The notes under the pieces were generated by a model that was given only the letters and a program-made list of their open reading frames with translations, had not been told where the DNA came from and ran no database searches. The translations under genes were made by a program, and so were the position numbers. This document shows positions 13,210-21,331 of a stretch of 37,027 nucleotides of DNA, piece after piece; the stretch's first letter is position 1, and each line of letters begins with the position of its first letter. The stretch is taken from the IMG/VR virus record IMGVR_UViG_3300032294_001488, positions 1 to 37,027 of that record, one strand, 5' to 3'. The DNA is from a virus.

Positions 13210-15722
13210 TAGATAGACCCCTTCATCAAATCATATGAACGCATAACCACAGTTGGTGAAGCCGTGGTGTTCACACCCAAATTATAATTATTCACCACCG
13301 ATTGATTCAAACCACCGGCCATTTGTGCAAATGGCAATCTTGCGGCCGAAACCAAATCATTTGATGATTTCAGCACATCATATGCCGATTTATCCATACC
13401 GATTGATAGGCCTTCACCTATCCATTTTCCCATTTTCATCATATCCTTTGATGGTGATCCAAAATCAAATCCCACATCAAATTTCTTTTTGACTTCATTG
13501 ATCATGTTTTCTACGGTCTTCATCACGCTTCCGATCATGGATGAAATGCCATTGATAAACCCTTGAATCAAATCAACACCATATTGTTTGGCCGCAGTCA
13601 AAATAGAATCAAATTCCGATTTCACATCACCGATAAATTCGGAAACGGCAACAATGGCCGATGATATGGCACCGGTGATGGATAAGACGATATTATCCCA
13701 CGTTTCGGCCACTAATGTTTCTAATGTGGCAAAAGCGTTTGTAGTGTCACCACGTAAATAATTCACCAAACCTTCAATGATGGCAGTCACAAACGGCAAT
13801 ACCGTTGAAATCACGGTACCTATTGCTTGTATCACCCAGTCAATGGTAGGCCATAATGCATTGAAATCATTTACCAAATCATTCCATGCCAACAATACCA
13901 ATTCGAGGCCCAGCGATACCACGGCACCTAATAAATTCACAATTGAATTGATGGCCTCAACCACCACCGGGCTTGCAAACGTGTTCACAATGGCATCAAC
14001 GATAGGCCCCAAGGAATCCAACATCACGCCTATGATTTCCGTGGCACGTTGAATGATCGGTTGAATCACCGTGGCCATATTGCTCAAAATATCAGTGACT
14101 GCAAATACAATTTGCATGACTGATGAAACAATCATGTTGAATGATTCACCGGTGAAAAATTCCACCAACAAATTTCCCACGGCCATGAAATTTGATTTAA
14201 TCATTTCGAACACCGGTTGTAATTGCCACATCAATTCATAATAAATCATCATCAATGTATCGGTGGTTTCACCAAGATTTTGAAAATATCCGATGACTTG
14301 TTTGATCGGCTCCGGCAATGCCGCAAATGATTCTTGATTTCCCATGAGTGCTTCGGCTAATGTGGTGGCCACTCCCACGGCTTCATTTACCATCAAAATA
14401 TATGGTGCCATGGCATCCCTCATAGGGCCGCCGATGATCAATTGAAATGCTTCTAACGAACCTTGCAAATTTGACATTGCAAAATTGTAGCCCTTATTTA
14501 CGGCTTCGGCTTGTTCCGTGACTCCGTTTGCTTTGGCCATTGATTCGGCAAATGCATCATATCCTTCTACTCCCATATCGGCCAAAGCAACCACGGTGTT
14601 CATGGCTTCGGCACCAAATATGGTTTGAAGATAATTGATTTTTTGTTCATCCGTTAAATCTTTTGTGGCTGTTTCCAACACTCCCACAATTTCTTGCATA
14701 TCCAACAATTCACCATTTGCGAAAAATGCATTTGATGTGAGATTGCTCATGGCTGATTCGATTTCCGAATCCTTCAAACCTTTTTGTGTTTTCAAATATG
14801 TTCGGATTTGGCCGTCTAACGTTTCGAAATCACTTCCTAATGGTTTGATGCCGGATTGTGCTAAAAAATCCATCATGGCACCGGTATCAGGAGCAATCAA
14901 CCCTAATTCTTGCATGGCTTCGAATGCCGGTTTGCTGGCTGGTTGAAGCCGTGTAAGCATGTTTTTGAGTGAATTTCCGGCCTCCGATGCCGAACCGAAT
15001 GCCGGTGAAATGGCACCCATGGTGGTGACTAAATCTTCATATGACAAACCAATTGCGTTAGCAACACCACCGGCTTCAGACATGCCGTCTGCCAAATCGG
15101 CCACATCCAAAGTTGATGCACCGGCTACCTTTGTCATTAAATCCATTGATGTAGCCATGAATTCGGTTTTTGTGGCAACATCGGCCGATACCGGCACAAA
15201 TTGCCCTAATTGTTTGGCTACAATCGTGGCCGTTTGTTCCAAACCAAGCCCGGCCGCCGAAGCAAAATTTAATGAATCCTTCAAACCACCGGCCGCAATT
15301 ACGGCCGGATCAATACCACCCTTCACCAATTCGGTAGCGGCATCCACGGTCTCCATGGTGGAAACCGGCAATTCCTTACCAAGTGTAATGAATAAACTTT
15401 CAAATTCTTTCACGGATTCGGCCGGGATAGAACCGGCCGCCGCAAACCGATTTACTGATGCTTCGAAATCACCGGCCAAGCCCGGTGCTTGTGCCACGAA
15501 TCCTACCAAGGCCGATCCGGCATTAAATAATTGCTCGGTGACTAAACCACCAACTTTTTCAAATGCACCACGTACCACGGAAGACCAATTTGAAAATGTT
15601 CCGGCCGTGGCCGTGGTATCACGAGCAAAATTCTGTGTGGCATTGTTGGCTTGATTCATCGAATTGATGTATGCATCAACGCCTTCGGCAATCAATTTAA
15701 TACCGGCTTCAGTCATGGCCAT
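13209..15722 (-). CDS. Tail tape measure protein (TP901 type)
   Basis: The 837-residue protein sets tail length and occupies the tube lumen. Residues about 60-420 match the PhageMin/TP901 core: AQAPGLAGDFEASVNRF, VDAATELVKGGIDPA, SYEDLVTTMGAISPAFGSASE. Strongly hydrophobic segments between about 500 and 650 (SLGLELVLLAWN, TVISTVLPFVTAIIEGLV) fit membrane insertion during DNA entry. The C-terminus has the INGISSMIGSVMKTVENMINEVKKKF and GSPSKDM pattern common in these proteins. It is relatively short for the family, predicting a modest tail length. GGAGATAATGCC precedes the ATG. Confidence 0.9.
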   Translation of the reverse strand: MAMTEAGIKLIAEGVDAYINSMNQANNATQNFARDTTATAGTFSNWSSVVRGAFEKVGGLVTEQLFNAGSALVGFVAQAPGLAGDFEASVNRFAAAGSIPAESVKEFESLFITLGKELPVSTMETVDAATELVKGGIDPAVIAAGGLKDSLNFASAAGLGLEQTATIVAKQLGQFVPVSADVATKTEFMATSMDLMTKVAGASTLDVADLADGMSEAGGVANAIGLSYEDLVTTMGAISPAFGSASEAGNSLKNMLTRLQPASKPAFEAMQELGLIAPDTGAMMDFLAQSGIKPLGSDFETLDGQIRTYLKTQKGLKDSEIESAMSNLTSNAFFANGELLDMQEIVGVLETATKDLTDEQKINYLQTIFGAEAMNTVVALADMGVEGYDAFAESMAKANGVTEQAEAVNKGYNFAMSNLQGSLEAFQLIIGGPMRDAMAPYILMVNEAVGVATTLAEALMGNQESFAALPEPIKQVIGYFQNLGETTDTLMMIYYELMWQLQPVFEMIKSNFMAVGNLLVEFFTGESFNMIVSSVMQIVFAVTDILSNMATVIQPIIQRATEIIGVMLDSLGPIVDAIVNTFASPVVVEAINSIVNLLGAVVSLGLELVLLAWNDLVNDFNALWPTIDWVIQAIGTVISTVLPFVTAIIEGLVNYLRGDTTNAFATLETLVAETWDNIVLSITGAISSAIVAVSEFIGDVKSEFDSILTAAKQYGVDLIQGFINGISSMIGSVMKTVENMINEVKKKFDVGFDFGSPSKDMMKMGKWIGEGLSIGMDKSAYDVLKSSNDLVSAARLPFAQMAGGLNQSVVNNYNLGVNTTASPTVVMRSYDLMKGSI

Positions 15723-15726
15723 GGCA

Positions 15727-16038
15727 TTATCTCCGTTTCTTCATATTTCGTTTCATATCCTTATTTTGTTCATGCACCTCAATTGCTTCAATTTTCCTGA
15801 TGGTTTCATAATGAGCAATTACGGCCGCTTGATCATCCGTGGATAATTCACAAAATTCAGTCCATGAATAATTAGCCCATCGTGCCGCCTCACGAAAATG
15901 GAGCATTCGATCATACCGAAATTTACCGTTCGGTGTTTGGTAATTCCAGATTGACTTTCCCCGGAATGTTGCTCCGAAACATTTCACGCCAAAAGGCCAC
16001 CTGCCTTTCTTGTGGCATGGATCGGCCGAATAATTCAA
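15727..16038 (-). CDS. Tail assembly chaperone, T frame (probably made by frameshift)
   Basis: This open frame overlaps the end of the upstream chaperone by about 115 bases in the +1 (equivalently -2) frame. Past the upstream stop it reads MLHFREAARWANYSWTEF, then STDDQAAVIAHYETIRKIEA, the typical T-domain that contacts the tape measure. The frame has no supported start: it opens with TTG without ribosome site, and the internal ATG at 15906 also lacks one. It is therefore best read as the C-terminal extension of a G-T fusion. Candidate slip points in the overlap are TTT-TGG (around 15991-15994) and TTT-CGG (15977-15979). Coordinates give the open frame, not a separate gene start. Confidence 0.65.
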   Translation of the reverse strand: MNYSADPCHKKGRWPFGVKCFGATFRGKSIWNYQTPNGKFRYDRMLHFREAARWANYSWTEFCELSTDDQAAVIAHYETIRKIEAIEVHEQNKDMKRNMKKRR

Positions 16039-16456
16039 ACATCAAAAATTTGAAATCATCATCAGCCGGAGCAAGAACCATCATCATCCAGAAAACTTTT
16101 GGATTATCATTCACCGGCAATCCGGCACGTTTGTATTGTTCCATCAATTCGTGAATGTTATCCGGTGCATTATCAGCAATGCCTAATGTGGCCATCAATT
16201 CGGCCAGTTTGATGCTTGCTAATGTGGAAACGCCAATATTCCAAATTTCCATTTGTTTAATGAAATCCGGATGTGTGGCATTTTCAACTTCTTGTTCATC
16301 ACCACTTGCAACAACAATTTTTTGCTTTGGTGGAACCGGCTTTTTATTCGCTAATTCTTCCTCGGCAATTTGGCGTGTTTGCAACATCATTTCATACCGT
16401 AGCCGATTGATTCGGATGGTGTGATTTGATACCGGCAATGTGATTTGAACACTCAT
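15923..16456 (-). CDS. Tail assembly chaperone, G frame
   Basis: The 177-residue protein is placed between tail tube and tape measure, the invariant position of the gpG-type chaperone. It is helical and soluble, with an N-terminal beta segment (SVQITLPVSNHTIRINRL) and a C-terminal half (FWMMMVLAPADDDFKFLMFELFG) similar to chaperones of HK97-like phages. It keeps tape measure soluble while the tube polymerises. GAGGAGCAAATT precedes the ATG. A structured 97-nt gap separates it from the tail-tube gene and may tune its level. It shifts frame into the T extension near its end. Confidence 0.75.
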   Translation of the reverse strand: MSVQITLPVSNHTIRINRLRYEMMLQTRQIAEEELANKKPVPPKQKIVVASGDEQEVENATHPDFIKQMEIWNIGVSTLASIKLAELMATLGIADNAPDNIHELMEQYKRAGLPVNDNPKVFWMMMVLAPADDDFKFLMFELFGRSMPQERQVAFWREMFRSNIPGKVNLELPNTER

Positions 16457-16553
16457 AATTTGCTCCTCATCATGTAAAAAAATGCTCCATAGTGCGGCTG
16501 GCAGGGCCGGAGCGAGACCTTTTCCCTACGTCTAGGTAGCCAACCGCAGTGAA
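16457..16553 (-). promoter_or_regulatory. Structured intergenic RNA / possible attenuator between tail tube and chaperone
   Basis: In the leftward transcript a 10-bp stem pairs 16539-16548 with 16493-16502, with a G-U wobble that would be a mismatch on the other strand. Inside it, 16530-16533/16515-16518 and 16524-16527/16503-16506 interleave as an H-type pseudoknot. A competing hairpin (16509-16513 with 16484-16488) is followed by A and seven U (16482-16476), as in an intrinsic terminator. The two folds exclude each other. It could lower chaperone expression relative to tube protein. Confidence 0.5.
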
Positions 16554-18077
16554 TCAAATCACGTTTGCCGATGCAGTCAACAACACACCATCGGCACCAC
16601 CTACGGCCGTGCCGGCCACACACAAATTATTTGCGGCAACATCATGTGATGCATAAACCGGAGCGGCCAAACGATGAACATTTGAAATGGTAGGCCAATT
16701 CAAAATACGAGGGCCACCACCATTTGCACCGATCCACGAATATCCACCATCAATCGTAGTGACCAATTGACCAATAGATGAGGCCACGAATGCCACCCAA
16801 ATGATTTCACGTGTGGCCGCTACCACATCATGAATTGCACCGGTACCGGCACCGGGAAAATCTACGGTAGTCCATGATGCACCAAAATCAATGGATTTGT
16901 ACAAATTGCCATTCAATGCACCAACATACCACAACCGATCATCCGCAATTTGAACGGCTCGCAAATTTGAGGCGGCCGGTGCCGTGCCGGTGATCCATGA
17001 AATACCACCATTTCGGCTATATCGGATCAATCCATTATGGCCAACTGCAACAATGATGCCGGCATCGTTGCCATGAATTCGGAGCAAAGTATCACTACCA
17101 CCATTATCCACCAAGGCCGGTGGCATCGTGACATCTTGCGTCTTATAAACGGCCGTTCCACCAACAAACCAAATTGCCGATGGTGATGCCACCCAAACAT
17201 CACGCATTGCTACCGGCAATGTGACTGATTGCCACGTGGTAGGAATGCCGGTGTCTGGATTGAGCACGGTATAAAACAAACTTGTTGCATCGGTGCCAAC
17301 AAACAAAATATTGTTCACAATATCAATGTATCGTGGCTCGGCCGTGGTACCAATTCCGGTGATGGTTGATGTGTTCCACGATACACCACCATTTGTTGAA
17401 TAAATAACCTGTGCCGGTGATGATGGTGAGGCCACATTTGCACGTGTAATGGCATAAATGAATTTTGATCCATCGTTAGCCGCTCCACACGCTTTGCAAT
17501 GAATGGCCGTGCCATATACCACGTCTAACACATCGGCCACAATATCCGTTGATGCTTCCTCACCAAATGACATTTCACCGGCCGGATAAATCACATCACC
17601 GGTGGCTTCAACCGAATCCGTTAATGCTTCATCACCTTCGGCCGATGTGCGAGTGCCTAAATCAACAGGCCCAGCCAAACGGAATCCGGAATAAATGTTC
17701 ACATATCCAGTCCATCCACGATTGAAGTCACTCAAATCTCGGCACTGGCCATGCAATTCATACAAATTGAATTCACAATTTTGGGTCTTCAATTGCCATG
17801 GAATGCCACCCATTTTCTCATGAAATGTGAGTGAAACGGTAGGCAATTCCGGTGGTGATGACTGCGTACCAACAAGCCGGTATTTACGTGCTCGGCGTGG
17901 ATCCGGTTGCCAAATCGGATCAATTGAGCCTACCGCTTGCGCCATGGAAGCACCTTCAATGTGGCCGTATTGCGTATCAAGCCCAAACATTTTTGGTTGT
18001 GAGCCAACACCTTCCGGTTGAATAAACAACCGTGTTTGCTGTTGTGTAAAAATTTCCGTTCGATCAATCGAAGCCAT
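16554..18077 (-). CDS. Major tail tube protein with C-terminal beta-propeller (Asp-box repeats)
   Basis: The 507-residue protein lies just upstream of the tail chaperone, where the major tail protein is expected. The N-terminal ~190 residues (TRLFIQPEGVG, YRLVGTQSSPPELPTVSLTF, GYVNIYSGFR) fit a tube domain. From about 200 on come repeats with Asp-box/BNR signatures: YSTNGGVSWN, YSRNGGISWI, KSIDFGASWT, TTIDGGYSWI. They form a sialidase- or sortilin-like propeller with no obvious catalytic set. The tube would thus be decorated along its length by a putative glycan-binding propeller. The ATG at 18077 is chosen over 18083 because AGGAGGAA gives correct spacing only for the second ATG. Confidence 0.7.
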   Translation of the reverse strand: MASIDRTEIFTQQQTRLFIQPEGVGSQPKMFGLDTQYGHIEGASMAQAVGSIDPIWQPDPRRARKYRLVGTQSSPPELPTVSLTFHEKMGGIPWQLKTQNCEFNLYELHGQCRDLSDFNRGWTGYVNIYSGFRLAGPVDLGTRTSAEGDEALTDSVEATGDVIYPAGEMSFGEEASTDIVADVLDVVYGTAIHCKACGAANDGSKFIYAITRANVASPSSPAQVIYSTNGGVSWNTSTITGIGTTAEPRYIDIVNNILFVGTDATSLFYTVLNPDTGIPTTWQSVTLPVAMRDVWVASPSAIWFVGGTAVYKTQDVTMPPALVDNGGSDTLLRIHGNDAGIIVAVGHNGLIRYSRNGGISWITGTAPAASNLRAVQIADDRLWYVGALNGNLYKSIDFGASWTTVDFPGAGTGAIHDVVAATREIIWVAFVASSIGQLVTTIDGGYSWIGANGGGPRILNWPTISNVHRLAAPVYASHDVAANNLCVAGTAVGGADGVLLTASANVI

Positions 18078-18089
18078 TTGCATTTCCTC

Positions 18090-19322
18090 CTATGCAATAA
18101 ATCCACGTAGCACACGAAGATTTTGTAATGTTCGCCAAGCATATACATGGCCACGTCTGCTACCAAACGGATTCACAATATCTGCCGGCACGGAATACAA
18201 TTCATTCGTACCACCAACTCTAGACAAATCCGATTGATAAGCAAATAATTCCTTATTTGCGGACTGGCAAGCACATACCGGCCTCGCTAAATTTGCCGCC
18301 GATAATTGAGCAATTGCCATATCAATTTGAGGATTTTCCCGGCCGGCCATATACCGGATTATTATACGATCAGGCGGTTTGCAATTGCTGAAGTTTACAA
18401 AACCAGACCATGTACCGTTAGTACTATCATATACCGATTGACCACCATACACAATCCCGGCCACACCATCACGAATGCCAACACGAGCAATTGCATATGA
18501 CAAACCGGCCGGATCCGGTGCATTTGTGAATGAGGCCCAAGACGGAGCCGGCAACGATTCCCATATTAGCACGGCTTGTGCCGTTTCAATCGTGGTGCCG
18601 TTTGGATCACAAAATCTTCGTGAAACATTGATGGTTGATGCAAACGGACTGCCGGCAGATGGTGGAATCAATAACGGATTCAATGCCGTGGTGTTTGGCG
18701 TGGTATACAAAATAGGCCGTACCAAATTGTATGTATCAATCAATATGGTGGCCGTGGTGCCGGCAATTGCCGCACTACGGATCGGAACCGGTGGAACATC
18801 CGGATATAATACATCATTCGCAACGAACGAAATATACAATTCTGATTCAATGGTACCGGCCGGAACCGTGGCCACCACACGTGCCGTTTCAAACAATCCA
18901 TCGTTATCAATATCTAAATACGTGATGGTTTGTGTATCTGGTGCCGTGATGTGTTCATAGCCAATTTGTGAGATGTGACCATCCGGCAATTGTAATGATT
19001 GCCAGTGGCCGAGCATATCGGTGGCCGTGTAATTCGTAAGTGTTTTATTTCCCATGGATGGCCATGGAATGGTAGCGGTTTTAAATGTAGGCCGTGCCGG
19101 GAATCCGGCATTTTGATTCCATTGTTCTTCGGCATATTCAATGGCTTTTCGAATATCATACCGGCCGGCTTGATCGGCATCTTGCCATGTATATTCGTAA
19201 ATGAGGCCATTACATGAACTGCGAATCGGCATCAATGAATTTGCACCGGCCGTGGCCAATTGCATAGAAAACCATGGATGAAATTGCATATATTGAAGCC
19301 ATTTGTTCAACGTCAAAGTCAT
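18090..19322 (-). CDS. Structural protein of unknown class (neck/tail region)
   Basis: The 410-residue protein starts at 19322 (AGGAGAGAAAC upstream); the longer frame overlaps the DUF1360-like gene and is not supported. N-terminal 120 residues are helical with RKAIEYAEEQWNQNAGF and then a beta-rich middle with DIDNDGLFE and an Ala/Pro-rich stretch. The C-terminal ~100 residues include RIIIRYMAGRENPQIDMAIAQ and several Cys. The gene order places it between capsid-linked genes and the tail tube, so it may be a head-tail connector or tail-terminator-related protein. I do not recognise a family. Confidence 0.6.
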   Translation of the reverse strand: MTLTLNKWLQYMQFHPWFSMQLATAGANSLMPIRSSCNGLIYEYTWQDADQAGRYDIRKAIEYAEEQWNQNAGFPARPTFKTATIPWPSMGNKTLTNYTATDMLGHWQSLQLPDGHISQIGYEHITAPDTQTITYLDIDNDGLFETARVVATVPAGTIESELYISFVANDVLYPDVPPVPIRSAAIAGTTATILIDTYNLVRPILYTTPNTTALNPLLIPPSAGSPFASTINVSRRFCDPNGTTIETAQAVLIWESLPAPSWASFTNAPDPAGLSYAIARVGIRDGVAGIVYGGQSVYDSTNGTWSGFVNFSNCKPPDRIIIRYMAGRENPQIDMAIAQLSAANLARPVCACQSANKELFAYQSDLSRVGGTNELYSVPADIVNPFGSRRGHVYAWRTLQNLRVLRGFIA

Positions 19323-19588
19323 GTTTCTCTCCTTATGGCTAATGTGACAAATCCGGCACCGGCCAAAATTCGCCACTCCATCAACGCAATTGCAATGATG
19401 ATGCTCACCCAAAATGAAATGCATACCGGACACATCACACCATGTGAAATCCAGTGATTGCTACCGAATTTTTGAACGATCCGGCCACGGAAATGAGCAA
19501 ACAAATCAAAAGGGCCATCCATCCAAGCCACATCCGTAGATATACGATATATTATCAGCCAAACACAAATTACAGAAATCCAGTCCAT
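19319..19588 (-). CDS. DUF1360-like small membrane protein
   Basis: The 89-residue protein has two membrane segments (SVICVWLIIYRISTDVA and ISFWVSIIIAIALMEW) around GPFDLFAHFRGR and GVMCPVCISFW. The R-x(n)-G-V-x-C-P-x-C-x-x-F-W arrangement matches the DUF1360 family of phage and sporulation-associated membrane proteins. The CPxC pair could be redox-active or metal-binding. GGAAGGAAAATAA precedes the ATG; it overlaps the glycosyltransferase-like gene upstream and the structural gene downstream, so all are coupled. Confidence 0.7.
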   Translation of the reverse strand: MDWISVICVWLIIYRISTDVAWMDGPFDLFAHFRGRIVQKFGSNHWISHGVMCPVCISFWVSIIIAIALMEWRILAGAGFVTLAIRRET

Positions 19589-20199
19589 TTATTTTCCTTC
19601 CGGTATGCAAACAATTTTTGATCATGATCCGATGGTGGTATATCGTGATGTGCATCATCAACCGGCTTTCCCATAACTGGATGATTATGATACAAAATAG
19701 CCCATGGATGTTTGAAGAATTTTTTTTGTTCCACGGCACGGTAGCAAATTTCTGTATCACCGAAATTATGCCGGTACCATATCGGCCAGCCACCAAGGGA
19801 ACGAATGAATTGCATGGTAGTCATGAAATGACAAGCATGCAATAAATAATGACCATCACCATTAAAACCAACAACACCGGCAAATTGATCGGCGGCCAGT
19901 GATTCATATGCATGATGCCACCACCGATGCACCGGCAATACATCATTTGCGACATTTGCCACGATGGCAGAATCAGGCAAATCCTTCGTTGCTAAATCCA
20001 TGGCTTGCCAGTAAGACAACCGTTCATTCACGGCAATCATTCCACGTGCTCCGGCCGATGTGGCCGCCCTAACCACATCGGCCGATTCTTGGCCACTTAC
20101 GGCAATCACGTTGATTTTCATGCCGGCCGTTTGAATCAATCGTGGAATCAATTCAACGGTGGTGTTCAATCGTTTATGGCACGGTAGAACGGCATACAT
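19570..20199 (-). CDS. Glycosyltransferase-like protein (GT-A fold)
   Basis: The 209-residue protein has a truncated GT-A look: YAVLPCHKRLNTTVELIPRLI at the N-terminus (nucleotide-binding strand-helix), then ARGMIAVNERLSYWQAMDLA and VANVANDVLPVHRWWHHA. NDV sits where a DXD-like metal site belongs. FGDTEICYRAVEQ near residue 150 resembles the ED.xxxxR acceptor segment. ATG at 20199 overlaps the stop of the upstream GT2 gene as TGATG, so the two transferases are translated together. It may act on virion proteins or host surface sugars. The call as a transferase is good, the substrate unknown. Confidence 0.65.
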   Translation of the reverse strand: MYAVLPCHKRLNTTVELIPRLIQTAGMKINVIAVSGQESADVVRAATSAGARGMIAVNERLSYWQAMDLATKDLPDSAIVANVANDVLPVHRWWHHAYESLAADQFAGVVGFNGDGHYLLHACHFMTTMQFIRSLGGWPIWYRHNFGDTEICYRAVEQKKFFKHPWAILYHNHPVMGKPVDDAHHDIPPSDHDQKLFAYRKENKWTGFL

Positions 20200-21287
20200 C
20201 AATTTGCTTTCTTTGGCCGGCCGGCACGGCTTACACGTTCGGTTTGTTCAATCGGTGATGTTTCAACGGTTTCCACAGCCACATCATTTGATGGCTCAAT
20301 GATTTCCGCAATTTCGGCCGGTGCCGGTGCCGTTTCATATTTGGTTTCAGGCATCACGATCCGAAATGGCAATTGCAACATATATGCCACATCCTCCGGT
20401 GGTACGGTGATATAACGAGCCGTGGAACTGCCACCGGCACGGTATACACGTTGACTTACCGGATGTTTGATGATGAATGAACCTTTTTGTGCACCGATAT
20501 ATTCGAGTGTTTGCATACCATCCATTGTTGGAACCTCCCCTAATGTAGCCACTACGGCCTTAATTGAATTCTTTGGCACCGATCCACAACAGCCCATTGT
20601 AATCCCTCCATGTTCATTCAAATATGGTTTGATAACACGATCCATCAATTCTTGACCACCGGCCACATCTGCATGATGCACTATGGAATGTTCCACACGA
20701 TACACAAATATAGGCCCACGGTAGTAATGGCCACAATGGCCGGCCATGGCCATTCGAAGATAAAAAGTCCAATCTTCCCAGCCCGGTGCTTCCTCATCAA
20801 AACCACCAACATCAATTGCTTTTTGCCGTGGAATCAATGCCGTGATAGGATGCAAATTGAATTTTGCATATTTCAATTGATCATAATCCGGTGGCCGTTG
20901 ATGTCTGGTGCCGGCATAATGGCTACTGTATGTATACGCTTTATCATGTGATGCATGGCCACGGAGTAATAATTCTATGGCCGGCCTCAACAAATAATCA
21001 TCGGCATCCAGAAACACCACAAATTCACCGGTGGCATGGTGCAAACCGGTATTTCGTGCCACTGCCGGCCGATTGCCTACCGGATTCGATTTATTGAAAT
21101 TTGGGCTTTTGATTACAATCACTCGTGGATCGGCATATGTTGGCAATTCGTTAGGGCCATCATTCACCACAATGATTTCAATGTTTTTGTATGTTTGCCA
21201 TAGACACGAAGCGACGGCCACACCAACATATTGATGATGTGAGCCGCCGCACGGTATAACAATTGTGACTAATGGATTCATAGACAT
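20199..21287 (-). CDS. Family 2 glycosyltransferase with phage-type C-terminal extension
   Basis: The 362-residue protein has a clear GT2 domain (about 1-215): VTIVIPCGGSHHQYVGVAVAS, IEIIVVNDGP, RNTGLHHATGEFVVFLDADDY with the DXD-like metal site, and GFDEEAPGWEDWTFYLRMAM with the catalytic ED. A second part (about 225-300) contains TLEYIGAQKGSFIIKHPVSQ and ARYITVPPEDVAYML, resembling a small beta domain of phage head-region proteins; the tail is acidic and ends RAGRPKKAN. It lies directly behind the capsid gene, so glycosylation of virion proteins is plausible. Start 21287 lies one base after the hairpin at 21289-21311, whose loop holds its ribosome site. Confidence 0.8.
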   Translation of the reverse strand: MSMNPLVTIVIPCGGSHHQYVGVAVASCLWQTYKNIEIIVVNDGPNELPTYADPRVIVIKSPNFNKSNPVGNRPAVARNTGLHHATGEFVVFLDADDYLLRPAIELLLRGHASHDKAYTYSSHYAGTRHQRPPDYDQLKYAKFNLHPITALIPRQKAIDVGGFDEEAPGWEDWTFYLRMAMAGHCGHYYRGPIFVYRVEHSIVHHADVAGGQELMDRVIKPYLNEHGGITMGCCGSVPKNSIKAVVATLGEVPTMDGMQTLEYIGAQKGSFIIKHPVSQRVYRAGGSSTARYITVPPEDVAYMLQLPFRIVMPETKYETAPAPAEIAEIIEPSNDVAVETVETSPIEQTERVSRAGRPKKAN

Positions 21288-21288
21288 T

Positions 21289-21311
21289 GTGCCGGATCGC
21301 TCCTCCGGCAC
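21289..21311 (-). promoter_or_regulatory. Hairpin sequestering the GT2 ribosome site
   Basis: A perfect 7-bp inverted repeat (GTGCCGG / CCGGCAC) with a 9-base loop holds AGGAG in the loop on the transcribed strand; the ATG at 21287 starts one base beyond the stem. It could limit translation of the glycosyltransferase relative to the abundant capsid protein just upstream, or act as a weak terminator. Confidence 0.5.
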
Positions 21312-21331
21312 TCCTTTCTATGGTTTACCGA

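Noticed and set aside
14959-15654. 231-residue rightward frame opposite the tape measure gene
   Set aside because: Composition (Ser/Ala/Pro-rich) mirrors the tape measure codons; the leftward frame has clear family motifs.
16476-16548. tRNA gene
   Set aside because: Stem lengths and absence of a T-arm GTTCRA sequence and of an anticodon arm do not fit; a structured leader/attenuator fits better.
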